Source: Diabrotica undecimpunctata (lineage: Eukaryota; Arthropoda; Insecta; Coleoptera; Chrysomelidae). Taken from it: DNA of 64,000 nt. This document shows positions 1 to 11,274 of the stretch, one piece after another (position 1 is the first letter of the stretch; each line of letters opens with the position of its first letter). The notes under the pieces are model-generated. The model worked only from the letters and a program-made list of their open reading frames with translations. It ran no database searches and was not told the origin of the DNA. The stretch is from positions 83,154,417 through 83,218,416 of the forward strand of contig NC_092803.1 in the NCBI RefSeq assembly GCF_040954645.1. Direction: 5' to 3'. The position numbers and the translations under genes are program-made.

Positions 1-15
1 AATATCCACAAGGTT

Positions 16-1507
16 ACATACCAGGTCATACAAGAGAAAATTAAATAGACTACATCGCCATATCAAAAAGATGGAGATCATCTCTTCTTGATATACGTAA
101 TAAAAAAGGAGCAGACATCGCAAGTGACAATCATCTCGTAATCAGTACCATTAAAATTAAGATGGCCAAAAACAAAATCGCGCGAAACACCAACAGACCA
201 ACATACAATCTAGACAAATTAAAAACGGCTCCAGGACGACAGATGTTTAGGGAGAAACTCCAGCTCAAATAAGAGAACGTGAAGTAAATAGCTGGAAAGA
301 TTTGGCAGATGTTTGGACAGAAATAGCTGAAGATAAACTGGATAAAAAAGAGAAACTTATCAGATGTCAGATAAAACTTGGAATCTTATCGAGGAAAGAA
401 AACAGCAAAAGAAAGATATTTTGCAAGCAAGAACTGTAAAAGAAAGAGCGATCCGACAACAAGAATATGAAACAATAAATAAAGCAGTTAAAAGAAATCC
501 AAGCAGAGACAAAAGAAGGTGGGCTGAAGAACTGGCAAAACAAGCTGAAACAGCTGCACAACACAACAGAACTAGAGAGATATACCAAATTACTAGACGA
601 CTAGTAAAAAATGGGTCCAAAGATTCAAACATTGTAAGACCCAAGACAGGCGAATTACTTACTACAACAAATGACCAAGTAGAAAGATTAAAAATAGCAT
701 TTTCAGGAGATGCTAGGCACGCCCAGGGAAAACGCAGATGAAATTGTCGAAAACCCGCAGAATCTAGACTTGCGTATATGTTGCGAGACCCCTTCCAAAA
801 CGGAGATAATAACATCTATCAAATCTATGAGAAATAACAAGTCTCCGGGAATCGATAACATTGCTACCGAAATACTTAAAACTGATCCGCATCTAACTAC
901 CGAACTTTTGCTCCCCATAATCCGAGAGGTGTGGAAAACAAACAGCATTCCAGCGGGCTGGAACAGGGGTAACATTATTAAGCTTTCAAAAAAGGGCAAC
1001 CTCACACTGTGCAAAAACTGGAGAGGAATAACCTTGCTTACCGCAATAAATAAAATCTTCATGACCATCATACTTAAAAGATTAACAAACGAGATTGAAT
1101 TTCGAGCTATTCAAGCAGGCTTTAGACCAGAATCCTAATGGATAGACCACATACTGTGAGGGTAAGAATGGAACAATCGGTTGAATGAAACACACCCCTA
1201 TACATGGTTTTTGTTGACTTCGAGCATGCCTTTGACAGCTTATCTCATGCTGCTTATTGAAAAATTTTAGAGCTAAGAAACATCCCGCATAAAATAATTT
1301 CCATTATAAAGTCACTGTACACTGAGGAGAAATGCAGCGGGTCACACAATGGAATGAACAGCGACGAATTTGACATACTTACTGTAGTCAAACAGGGATG
1401 CATGCTTTCTCCGTTTCTTTTTAACATAGCAGTAGACTATGTTCTCTCCAAACTAGACTCCAACACAAGAGGGATACAATGGACGTTAACAACACACCTA
1501 AGCGATC
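16..1507 (+). pseudogene. Endonuclease tail, linker and RT fingers/palm, broken
   Basis: The start encodes the endonuclease tail, recognisable by RWRSSLLDIRNKKGADI followed by ASDNHLV. In this family the last motif is normally SDHH, so the catalytic His next to Asp appears changed to Asn. A 125-residue basic linker (364-741) follows. The next frame (710-1138) carries RT finger motifs NNKSPGIDNI and NWRGITLL and then QAGFRPE. After another frame change VDFEHAFDS (about 1207-1240) is palm motif A, and KQGCMLSPFLFNIAVDYVL (1390-1450) is the primer-grip-side motif. The product would have been the endonuclease/reverse transcriptase for target-primed reverse transcription. It cannot be made from this copy. 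Confidence 0.8.
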
Positions 1508-1906
1508 ATGATTTTTCTTCTTCTTTGCGTGCCATCTTCGCGACGTAGGTTGGCAATCATTATGGCTATTCTGATCTTAGATGCTGCCGCTCTCAATAGT
1601 TCGATTGATGCGCATCCGTACCATTCCCTCAAGTTACGCAACCATGGGATTTTTCTCCTTCCTACACATCTCTTGTCCTGGATTTTCCCTTGTATAATTA
1701 ATTGCTGCCATCAGTGATGGTTTCCTTGATGGTTTCCAATATTTCCATTCTTTTGTTGATTCTTCTCGACTTCGTTGTTTGTTACATGCTCGGTCCATGA
1801 TATCTTCAGGATTCTTCTATACACCCATAGTTCAAATGCTTCCAACTTTTTAGTAGTCGACGCGTTAAGTGTCCATGCTTCTATTCCGTAGATCAGAGTC
1901 GAGATC
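1508..1906 (-). mobile_element. Nested 3' tail of a second RTE-like retrotransposon
   Basis: A minus-strand retroelement tail interrupts the host RT exactly between palm and catalytic motif. It starts with TTCTTCTTCTT (the element's 3' end, GAA repeats) and matches the insert at 35531-35870 almost base for base, apart from an internal deletion near 1710. GATC occurs on both sides (1504-1507 and 1903-1906), so a short target duplication is likely. Removing it rejoins the host frame at the YANDICLL motif. The fragment encodes the C-terminal tail of an RT protein; it is 5'-truncated, as expected from incomplete reverse transcription. Confidence 0.8.
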
Positions 1907-2686
1907 TAGAATACGCCAACGATATCTGCCTGTTAGGACAAAGGTTCCAAGATGTGGCTGATCAATTGGAAACACTTTCCACTGAAGCCAATAAAGTAGA
2001 TTTGAAAATCAATATTAGTAAAACCAAATCCATGAGAGTAAATGCAAGAAACAACACGCTATTTACTATCAACAACATGCAGATTGAAAATGTGGTAAAC
2101 TTTACGTATCTTTAAAGTGTCATAACAGAAAGCGGAGGTACAGAGGATGATATTCGTATGAGGATACGAAAATCTCAACAAGCGTTCAGCATGCTAAACC
2201 CTGTTTGGAGATCTGGCGAGTATACTACAAGGACAAAGATTCGAATATTTCAGTCAAATGTCATGGTCTACTCTACGGAAAGTGTAACCTGGAAAGTGTA
2301 ACCTGGAAAGGGACTAAAACCCTTACAGATAAACTTCAGGTCTTTATCAATAAATGTCTACGACGAATTGTTCTTATTTTCTGGCCTAACATCATCAGAA
2401 ATGAGGATCTACTACACCTGACCTAACAAAAAGGGTAGAACATTAAATAAAGTCCAGAAAGTGGGGTTGGATTGGTCACACTCAGAAAAAATAATTCCAG
2501 TATTGCAAAGATTGCCCTAGAGTGGAATCTCCTAGGAAGAAGTAAAAGAGGTCGCCCAGTACAAACTTGGACAAGATCCATCATGGAAGAGATAAGAGGT
2601 CAAAGAAAGTCTTGGAATTAGGTGAAGGCCTTAGCGCATAATAGAACACGTTGGCGCGTTTTCACTGAAGCTCTATGCTCCAGTTA
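1907..2686 (+). pseudogene. RT catalytic motif and C-terminal domain of the first element
   Basis: Translation resumes with EYANDICLLGQRF. This is the YADD box, but the first catalytic Asp reads Asn (codon aac), so the enzyme would be inactive. It continues through KINISKTKSMRVN (motif D region), then YL-stop-SVITESGG, then KLQVFINKCLRRIV and WIGHTLRKN, to a normal stop at 2684-2686. A 10-17 bp duplication near 2281-2305 (gtgtaacctggaaag twice) adds a local frame disturbance. The C-terminal region is the usual RTE-type tail of unknown function. Confidence 0.8.
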
Positions 2687-2699
2687 GGAGTTCAAGAAC

Positions 2700-3599
<900 letters not shown>

Positions 3600-3604
3600 C
3601 AAAA

Positions 3605-4110
3605 AACATGATTTTTGTTTATTGCCTATTGTCCTCCAACTTTATATAAGCATCTCTAAAAATTTCGCTATTGCTCTATCATATTTTTCACAGGTTTTCT
3701 TCGATCTTTCTCTCCTATTCCTCCCAGTAACCCGCAGATCAGCAATTTTCGTAATAAGTAATTAACTTCTCGAAGTCGCACATATAAGCATTCATAGTTC
3801 CACCACATGCATTCGTTGTTTTTTTTTCCTTTTAAACTGGCTGATATTTAGCTTAAAACATCCATCCAAACCTAATTCCACTGCATACGTCTTCATCTAT
3901 TTCCCCCTACGATCCTAGATACTTAAAACTATTACTTTTCACAATTGTTTTACCATCCAAAAACATTATTTTTTTTTAGTAACTATCTTTAAATGAACAT
4001 TGCAAATACTCTTTTTTATGCTTTTAAGCTACTATGTTTTTATGCTACTAAGTTTTGAGTTTTCCTCAAGAGTATGTCGCCACTGTTCCAGTTTTTGTTC
4101 TAAATCGCTT
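3605..4110 (-). pseudogene. Non-LTR RT C-terminal fragment, heavily decayed
   Basis: On the minus strand, scattered frames spell pieces of a retroelement RT tail: LEQWRHTLEENS near 4080, then YGS-like and MHVVEL motifs, and LRVTGRNRRERSKKT near 3700-3740. The last is the common C-terminal GRxRRGRPKKTW pattern of endonuclease-RT elements in arthropods. Many frame changes and stops separate them. The family is different from the one at 1-2701. The assignment rests on motif recognition in short frames. Confidence 0.5.
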
Positions 4111-4143
4111 TCACTATTTCAATTACTAATGTGTTGATGCTTA

Positions 4144-4365
4144 TGTGCGTGTGTGTGTGTGCGTGTGTGTGTGTGCGTGGGTGTGTTGTGAATGTGCGTG
4201 TGTAGGTGTGCGTGTGTGTTTGCGTGTATGTGTGTGTGTGTGTGTGTGTTTGCGTGTGTGCGTGTATGTGTGCGTGTGTGTGTGTGAGTGTGTGTACGTG
4301 CGTGCGTGTGTGTGGATGTGTGTATGTGCGTGTGTGTGCATGCGTGCGTGTGTGTGAGTGTGAAA
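4144..4365. repeat. (GT)n imperfect microsatellite
   Basis: About 220 bases of GT/GC-rich alternation with interruptions. The cysteine- and histidine-rich frames across it are repeat artefacts. Confidence 0.95.
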
Positions 4366-4503
4366 GATTTGGCACGGAATTTTTCATTTTCCATACCGCT
4401 GTGTATTAAATATCCTTCTGATATGTTCAATATCCTGCTGGGGTATTTTGTTTCATGTCCTAATTAATTTCTCCTGAAGCACTCACCTAGCTTCTGGAGG
4501 ATG

Positions 4504-4511
4504 CTCTAAAC
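4504..4511. repeat. Left hAT target-site duplication CTCTAAAC
   Basis: Identical to 6657-6664 on the other side of the element. Confidence 0.92.
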
Positions 4512-6656
4512 CAGTGATTCCCAACCTGGGGGCGATCGCCTCCCGGGGAGCGATTTGAGATATTCAGAAGGGCGATAGAGCGAAAGAAGCGATATGGGGG
4601 GCGACAGAGAAAAGGGGGCGATAAGGGGGGCGTTTAGCATCCGGAAAACGAGAAAAGGGTAAATGAGAAAAATAATAAAAGAGAAAAAAAATACAATACT
4701 TTCGATCGGATATCCATAGGATAATAAAAAGTAAATATATGTATACCAATGCAGGTAATAATAACACAAACATCTCGTCTAGTCACAGAGAGCTATGAAT
4801 CATAATACAATTTAATTCTATACATTATCGTTATAATTATACATTATAACGAATTCTGCATTTTCCTTTTATCGAGCTTTCGTATTGTGCGATCATCCGC
4901 ACAAAAGAGAAAGAGACAGAAGTGGGATAAGAATGATGAGAAGTAGGTACCGCTCCTGCCGATCTGACTCGAACAAAAAGCGAACGGCCGAGGTTGTCGT
5001 CGCTTCAAATGCGGAGTCTTTCGTTCCCGAGTTTTGTATTGTGGTATATAAAGTTGTTTTGTTTCAACTGACAGTCATTGTGTTCAGTGAGTCAAAAAGT
5101 GCCAAGCCGTACACAATTGGAGAAGAACTCATCCTCCCAGCTGTCAAAGAGATAGTTGATACTATGTTGGGACCCAGTCAGGCCGGCCAAGTAACTGATG
5201 CAGTTCCTCTCAGCAATAAAATTGTCTCCAGAAGGATTGATGAAATAGGAGCGAATGTCGAAGATGTTTTCTGCAACAAATTGAAAAGCAGAGAGTTTAC
5301 TGTGCAACTTGACGAGAGTACCCTGAGTGACAGCACAGCTTTGCTGCTGTCATATGTCCGATTCATTGACGACAATGGAGAAATGGCCAAGGAAATGCTG
5401 TTTGTTACAAGTCTAATTACTGATACAAAAGGATCTTCCATATTTGAGGTCGTTAAGAGATTTTTTGAGGAAAAAGAGATTCCCTTATTAAATATGATCG
5501 CCTGTGCTACTGACGGCGCAGCAGCAATGACAGGACGCCATCGGGGATTTATTGCACATCTGAAACAAGCAGTACCTGGAATTTTGTGTGTTCACTGCGT
5601 CATTCACAGAGAGCATTTGGCTGCCAAGAATTTGAGTGGGAGGTTGCACGATTCTCTTCCACTTGTCATAGATGCGGTAAATAAAATTAATAACCAAAGA
5701 ATGATCGAATATTTCGTATGAGATATTTAATACATTGCTACTACATATGGAAGTCCGCTGGCTTTCTAAAGGCAATTGCTTAAGGCGGTTCTTCAGCCTC
5801 ATGGATACTGTTATTGAATTTCTTAATACTACTGACCCCACACTGAGTACAGAACTACAAGAGAAGCGAAATGGCATCGCTTACTTATCAGATATTTTTC
5901 AAAAATTAAATGAAATGAACCTGCAACTACAGGGAAAGAACATAAATATGGCCAAAGCGAAGGCAGTAGTCGGAGCATTCATTGACAAACTATCTATTTT
6001 TGAAGAAAATATTCAGAGAAGAGATCTGACCAAATTCCCCAACTTGAAATCTTCTTGTGTTGATTCTGAGGATCTTTAAACATATGCCTTCACCTTCAAA
6101 CACTGAAAGAAGATCTGCAGCCCGATTCCAAGATTTGACTAGTCTGAAAGTGCCAACTTGGTTTATCAATCCTTTCAGCGTGGAAGTTTCTCTTTAAGAA
6201 AACTTGATTGATTTGAGACATGATGTTGAAATTGAAAGTTTGTTTCGGGAGTGTAGTACGAAAGATTTTGGCCGCGGATAAAAGAATCTTGTGGAATGCA
6301 ATCAAATTATTATTATTGGCATTCCCCACAACATATCTAGTGGAGAAAGGTTTTATTTCTATGTGTATATTGAAAAACAGACAAAGAAATAGGCTCGACA
6401 TAATAGAAAGAGTGGATTTGAGGTTGTTATTAACCAACATTGAGCCAGATATAAAGAAATTATGTGAGGGACACCAGGCCCAAAGAAGCCATTAACAATT
6501 CTTTTACAGACATATAACCATTTATCATTTTACGAAATGTAAAAATAAATAAATATGGATACTTACCTTTTGTAGGGGGGGGGGGCGATTGTAGTATTCA
6601 TAACTAGTGAAACCTGTCTAAGGGGGCGATCATGGGAAAAAGGTTGGGAACCACTG
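4512..6656 (+). mobile_element. hAT transposon with TIRs and 8-bp target duplication
   Basis: The left end reads CAGTGATTCCCAACCTG and the right end is the reverse complement of CAGTGGTTCCCAACC. CTCTAAAC flanks both sides exactly (4504-4511 and 6657-6664). An 8-bp duplication and a CAGTG start are hallmarks of hAT elements. G-rich subterminal runs (ggggggcgat) lie inside both ends. The transposase remnant resembles the Buster-like/SCAND3-ZBED group. The element landed inside a Tc1-like transposase gene. It is 2145 bp, shorter than autonomous relatives, consistent with internal deletion. Confidence 0.93.
4885..6495 (+). pseudogene. hAT transposase (Buster/SCAND3-like), broken
   Basis: Three open segments in different frames. 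The first (4885-5721) covers the RNase H-like core: TVQLDESTLSD with the first catalytic Asp, IACATDGAAAMTG with the second, then the C-x-x-H type motif CVHCVIHREHLAAKNL. The second (5720-6079) starts EIFNTLLLHMEVRWLSKGN, a strongly conserved hAT block. After stops at about 6079-6215, the third (6220-6495) contains LLLLAFPTTYLVEKGF, the C-terminal dimerisation block with the last catalytic Glu region. No BED zinc finger precedes the core; residues before about 5090 do not look like the family, so the N-terminus is probably deleted. Lesions: frameshift near 5715, stop at 6077-6079, frame changes near 6100-6220. Confidence 0.85.
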
Positions 6657-6664
6657 CTCTAAAC
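6657..6664. repeat. Right hAT target-site duplication CTCTAAAC
   Basis: Identical to 4504-4511; joining the two restores the Tc1-like reading across the site. Confidence 0.92.
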
Positions 6665-7370
6665 TAAGAAGTCTCCGACAATTCATGTCCCAAATGTGTT
6701 CAATTTGGGATAAATCTGGGGATTTCGGCGACCAGTGCAAAAGATTTACTCCATGTTATTCAAAAAAGTCCATGGTTATCCTGGTAATGTATTGCCTTCC
6801 GTTATCCTGCTGAGGTGGATGTTGGAGCGTTTAAAGGTAGAGTATAAGATATTTCTCCAGAATTTCTTCTACGTATCGCTGAGCTGTCATGTTTCCTCTG
6901 ACGAAGATTAGAGATGCCCTTTAACCATAAGTGGTGCACGTGCCGTTCGACAATAAACCGCGACTTCGTCTTTCACCTCGTCATCTTCTGATCCTGACCC
7001 GGCCATTATGCATCCCTAAACACAATCGAGATTCATCAATAAAGACGACCCTGTGGCATTCCTTGTCGTAAGTTAATCGTTTTCTGCATCATTTAAAACA
7101 ATTAAGTCGATGTCGTGGGTAGGAGGTAGGTAGCACAGTGTGGCCGAAATAAAAAAAACCATAACTGCGAATTCGAAGATTACTTGCTTGTATTCCAATT
7201 TGTTTTTTACGTTCTGCTAACAATGGATTTGCAATAGAGCTAGTAGTGAATGAGCGGTCTCTTAGAACCACTAAACTTAGGTGACGATCTTTACACTCTT
7301 TTGATCTTTGATGCCGTCCTGTGCTTTTATTCTTCGTGTTCGGCCTTTTAGACACCATGCTCGATAACAT
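6657..7370 (-). pseudogene. Tc1-like transposase, N-terminal two thirds
   Basis: An open stretch of 93 codons (7370-7089) starts MLSSMVSKRPNTKNKSTGR and matches the paired-type DNA-binding half of Tc1 transposases. Below it, in shifted frames, come the catalytic-core pieces: RVVFIDESRF-like and MAGSGSEDDEVKDEVAVYCR, then ITMDFFE and the SPDLSQIEH box at the hAT junction. It would have bound element ends and carried out cut-and-paste transposition in the nucleus. It is interrupted by at least four frame changes and by the hAT insertion. Confidence 0.75.
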
Positions 7371-7390
7371 CTTAACACAGTATTTTAAAT

Positions 7391-8332
7391 TATGTGAATC
7401 TTATTCGCAATTTTCTGAAAAGAAAGAGCCAACTATGCACTCCCTAATAAACTCGCTCAATTGATGGAAATTTTTATGAATTTACTTGGTAAATTGTATA
7501 AAACTACTGATGACAGGTCTTCTGTAGGAGGGCAAGAACAATGCCTTTTTGTTGCACTCTCTATCCATCGTTTCTGATGCGGCTTTTGATTGTTAAAGAT
7601 TGGCCTGCAGGAGACTTAGTCATCTCTTTACTGCGAAGAGTTAACCGGTTCCGGCTCCGTTGATCTTATCTCTTCTTCTGTGTATCCAACGCACTTTTAA
7701 AAAATAGTCCTTACGAGTGAGCTGGTTTTACCTAAAGAAGGGTGTTCGTCTTCCTGAACCTCTATATATAGACTCCACAAGCCTGTTTTACTGGAGCGAA
7801 TTGCTACTAGCTTTTCCTGCAGTGTTTTTCTCTTCCTTCCTTGTATCGTAAAGTTAACTTTTCCACTCTGAAAGAAGGGGAAACATTTTAAGTTTATGGT
7901 GCTTTTCACGAGATTTAAAAGCTATTTAGAAAGTCCATAACACTGCTTTGTCTAAAAGTTTGCTTTTCCAGACTGTCCATAGATGTGTTCTTAGCCCTTA
8001 GTTACTTGTCCTTAGTCTATTAAGGATTATTTTGGAATCAAGACGTTCATCATGTTAATCCTGTACGAAGACAGTGCAGAAGTGCGGCTTAGGTATATCT
8101 TTAAAGTATATCTCCAAAGCTTTAAGAAATGCATTCTCAAAAGACCTTAGGATTGGAATAATCTCCTATACTTACCTTACACTTGTCTCATCCACACAGT
8201 TTAGTTCTAGGAAAGCAGGCCTGTGGGTACTCTTCAGAAAGCGAACCTGAAGTTCTACTTCTGTAATATCTTCATAAGCCATGAAGACAGCTTTTTGTAT
8301 TGCCTTAGCTTATCCACATCTATCTTGGCTTC
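7391..8332. other. Unassigned stretch with minus-strand coding flavour
   Basis: The minus strand has short open pieces, for example a 70-codon frame (7909-7697) with RKRKTLQEKLVAIRSSKTGL and a piece at 7690-7600 with TEEEIRSTEPEPVNSS. Composition is less AT-rich than nearby. It could belong with the charged frame at 8333-8704 as an ORF1-like retroelement remnant. I do not recognise a family. Confidence 0.3.
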
Positions 8333-8704
8333 TCAGAATCCTGTTAGTACTGTCGCAATCTTAACAAAAGTGGCAGCTTCGCTGAAAGTGATGTCCTCGA
8401 TCCTTATCCCTTTGCGTTGACTTTCGGGTGGTGTGCATTCGTTTGACCGCGATAGTTTTGCAGCCTTAATCTCTTCGTCTGTCATGAGATTATCGTCTTC
8501 CAACGCTGTGACTCTGGCAGACTTTGTGGTGCCATGCCTTTTAACATAAGAGGTTTCTTTAGAACTCCCTGGCCTTTCGGCGTTCGGATTTTTTAGAAGT
8601 TCCCTGCCTTTCGACTTAAGGATCCGTGGTTTTGGCTTTAGAGTTTCATGTTTTTTCGGCCTCAAGAATTCTTTTTCCCTTTGATTTTTTTCTTTTTTTA
8701 CCAT
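8333..8704 (-). CDS. Unrecognised charged ORF, possibly retroelement ORF1 remnant
   Basis: 123 codons opening MVKKEKNQREKEFLRPKK, very rich in Lys, Arg, Glu and Pro, then KSARVTALEDDNLMTDEEI and ending FVKIATVLTGF. No signal peptide, membrane segment or zinc knuckle is visible. The minus-strand sequence on both sides (about 9050 down to 7400) also reads partly open in shifted frames, so this is probably a slice of a longer decayed ORF. The basic, low-complexity N-terminal look would suit the ORF1/gag of an R1- or jockey-like element, but there is no diagnostic motif. It is unlikely to be an intact host gene. Confidence 0.3.
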   Translation of the reverse strand: MVKKEKNQREKEFLRPKKHETLKPKPRILKSKGRELLKNPNAERPGSSKETSYVKRHGTTKSARVTALEDDNLMTDEEIKAAKLSRSNECTPPESQRKGIRIEDITFSEAATFVKIATVLTGF

Positions 8705-9544
8705 ATTGGTCCCATGAGTAGCAAGGGGAAAGGTCTAAATACGATGGGATGCTACCTGTTGCCCCAAAGGAACCTTTGCGACACTGTTACAATAGCGCCT
8801 TACAGCCTTCATCACGGTGTCTCACGGCTTGGCTTGACGAGTGTTTATCGACTATCTCCCGTCTAGATCCGCTGTGTTCAATTTCAAAAGCATCACCTTG
8901 TGAAGGGTGCAATCAAAGATTACAAACCCCAATTATTGTTGGGAGTACCCAGCGGTCTTAAGGATGTACGCACTTTTTAAGGAGGTGCAAAGTCCTAAGA
9001 CTCTGCTTGCAAAACTCGTCCCCTGGGATTAATTTCTTCCCACTTAACTTTACGCTAATTAGAAAAAGAACACATCTCTCGACCCTTTCACATAGCGGAA
9101 CTTTTTTTGTTTAGTATCCGCTACACAATCTCTCGTATTATTCTATCATATAATAATTGTTTCCCAAAATCAATTGGTTTGGAATGGTTATGGGAAAAAT
9201 ATAGGAATGAGAAACGGTTGTTTATTGCTTTTATATTGTACCATTAGCTTCTTTATAATAAAAATTGCAGATTGCAAAAGTGTTGATCTGTATTGCATAA
9301 ATACAAACTAATTTTCGTATAACTTTTTTTTATATATGTTCAAGTATTTTTCATAGTGTTATTTCTCGAATTGCAGAATTGATTTTTATTTCAAAAACAA
9401 ACATGTCGTTTAAGATTACCACTTATTAAGTGTTTTATACATTTCTTCTGGTTATTACCTGTAATTCCAGGTAACTTTTTAACTACCATCATGACCAAAT
9501 AGGTAAATAAATCTTAATAAAATCTGTAATTAAATGCCAAAAAT
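8705..9544. other. No clear gene
   Basis: 8705-9050 is moderately GC-rich and may be the upstream part of the charged minus-strand remnant. 9050-9544 is AT-rich with nothing recognisable. Confidence 0.35.
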
Positions 9545-9891
9545 CAAATAGTATGGTTACCTTATCGCCGGCTTAGCGAATCATTCCAGTCAGTCATCGA
9601 AGTTGTTTGGTATACTGTACCATATGACCTAATAATCATTCGTGCTGGCCGAGTGCGACGAAAGCGCTGGTAGCTTTCAGTTGTTTGGTACATTCACGTG
9701 ACTGTCGCTACAAAACGCCGGTCAACAAACGCGCTAACTTCAGTTGTAATAATTTCCCGGTTGTGGTAGTTTGAAAGACACGCTCTAGGTATTGTTCAGT
9801 TTGTTTATTTACTTCGTCTGTGGTTGCTTTGGTTGACTGTGTCAGTAGTGGCAACGATTTTCAAATACGAATACACTAAAAGGGTTAAAAG
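9545..9891 (+). promoter_or_regulatory. Possible host promoter / 5' UTR
   Basis: This block is clearly richer in GC and CpG than its surroundings (cgccggctt, gccgagtgcgacgaaagcg, cgccggtcaacaaacgcgc), contains CACGTG at about 9695 and several TCAGT initiator-like words (for example near 9735 and 9798). It leads directly to an ATG followed by a splice donor. No transposon similarity was recognised. That it is a promoter is inference from composition and context. Confidence 0.4.
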
Positions 9892-9926
9892 ATGCCTGTC
9901 AACAAGAACGAGCTCAGAATTTCTGT
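9892..9926 (+). CDS. Candidate first coding exon of a host gene
   Basis: ATG at 9892 follows gggttaaaag (A at -3). The frame encodes MPVNKNELRIS and is followed by a full-consensus donor GTAAGT at 9927-9932, which would end the exon in phase 2 after 35 coding bases. A tiny first coding exon next to a GC-rich leader is common in insect genes, and the downstream AT-rich kilobases would be intron. No partner exon could be identified in this window, so the product is unknown. It could be chance: an ATG plus donor is not rare, though this donor and the composition shift coincide. Confidence 0.4.
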
Positions 9927-10203
9927 GTAAGTACTAGCTTTTTGTTTTTATTATTGAAAAAAACCTTGTTTCTAAATTAAGGCAATTGAGGATGACCACT
10001 TTTTTAGCTTTGAATTGGTGAAGAAACGCATTTAATAGTTATTTCTCTTCATAATATTTATATTAAATTTTTATTTTAACAAAAGTGGTAACATAAACCC
10101 TGTTTTTTGTATTATAACTAGTGGTACTTTTGAAAATTTTGATTTTATTGACATATTTATTATTCAATTGGATTTTTTGTTGATGTATTTTGTATATGAA
10201 TAT

Positions 10204-10206
<3 letters not shown>
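9927..10206. other. AT-rich sequence, possible intron start
   Basis: No coding frames or repeats besides the (TA)n tract that follows. Confidence 0.35.

Positions 10207-10299
<93 letters not shown>
10207..10299. repeat. (TA)n microsatellite
   Basis: About 93 bases of TA repeats; Ile/Tyr frames across it are artefacts. Confidence 0.95.
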
Positions 10300-10302
<3 letters not shown>

Positions 10303-11270
10303 GTCCGAAGGTCATTAATAAGATAGGTGAATGGTAATTTAAAATTTTTTCCGACAAACTGGACGAATATCACAGAAGATGGAAAAACAGATAATGGGTA
10401 TACAACTAGCACTGGATTGATGAAAGAATAGCATATAGCACTTATATAGGACCATCTAGAAATATTTTATTAAATAAAAATATAGATATAGATGAAGAAG
10501 ATTGTTTGTACCGCTTCTGAGCATATCATCTTGATTCCAGTCTTTTCCCATTAGGGTGGTTAAAAGCTTTTGGTAGTTTTTTTGTGTCTCGCATGCCGAT
10601 GATCACCTTCTAGACTGATTTTTACTATGCTTAAAAATTCCTGTTTTCTTCAGTATCTACAAACTTGCATTACTCTCGTATACTTACCTTATGTGATTCA
10701 CTGTTTATACCTGTAAATTAAAATGCTTCCGTTAAAAACAGTAATTATGTATTATAATATTTTATTTTTTGCCATATTTTTTTCTAGATTTACAATGTTT
10801 TCTACGTCTAATAAAATGCAAATATTTTTGACATATAATTCTGAGTACTCTCATAATAAATAATAACAAGTTAATGCTCTCAAAATAATAAATAAAAATA
10901 AACGAAAAACAATTAGCTATTGCAAATAATGAGGTACTGCCATATACTTAGTCACCTGTTGTTTGGAAATAACAAAAATACGGAATAAAATTTTTCTTTA
11001 ATATATTAAAATACCCGTTTTAACATAACTACCTACTTGCGCAATTTTTTTTTTTTTTTTTGATACTATTATCCAAGTGTTTTGTAATAAGTTGTTATTT
11101 TTTGATATTTAATACCAATGGGGAATGTGGAAAATCGTCTTTTTTATTTTGGACTAACTGGTTTTCTTACTGTTAGTTCCATTGTGGTTTTTAGTAAAAG
11201 AACCCAAACATATAGGTAGTTATTCTAATTATTGTTTTGCTTTTTTGCGTTTTACCTACTATGGTTGGTA
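10300..11270. other. No gene seen
   Basis: AT-rich with a poly-T run near 11046-11060; no recognisable motif. Confidence 0.5.
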
Positions 11271-11274
11271 CCAT

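Larger units (their letters stand above)
4380..7380 (-). mobile_element. Tc1-like transposon remnant, split by a hAT insertion
   Basis: The minus strand from 7380 to 6657 and from 4511 to about 4380 reads as one Tc1-type transposase once the hAT element at 4512-6656 is removed. The N-terminal half has STGRHQRSKECKDRHLSLVV (helix-turn-helix region), the middle has SSLLMNLDCV and the C-terminal part has HWSPKSPDLSQIEHIWDM. The reading crosses the insertion into RRLLSLEHPPEA and WNKIPQQDIEHI (in pieces). In Tc1 transposases the SPDLxPIEHxWD box carries the third catalytic acid. Several stops and frame changes make it dead. Terminal inverted repeats were not found. Confidence 0.8.

Noticed and set aside
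367..1071. Minus-strand frames of 70-150 codons over the first retroelement
   Set aside because: Shadows of the plus-strand RT coding sequence.
4100..4430. Long His/Thr- and Cys/Val-rich frames on both strands
   Set aside because: Produced by the (GT)n microsatellite; no real protein.
5488..5877. 129-codon minus-strand frame
   Set aside because: Shadow of the hAT transposase.
10160..10412. Ile/Tyr repeat frames
   Set aside because: Produced by the (TA)n tract; the same holds near 46930, 47640, 50600 and 60850.
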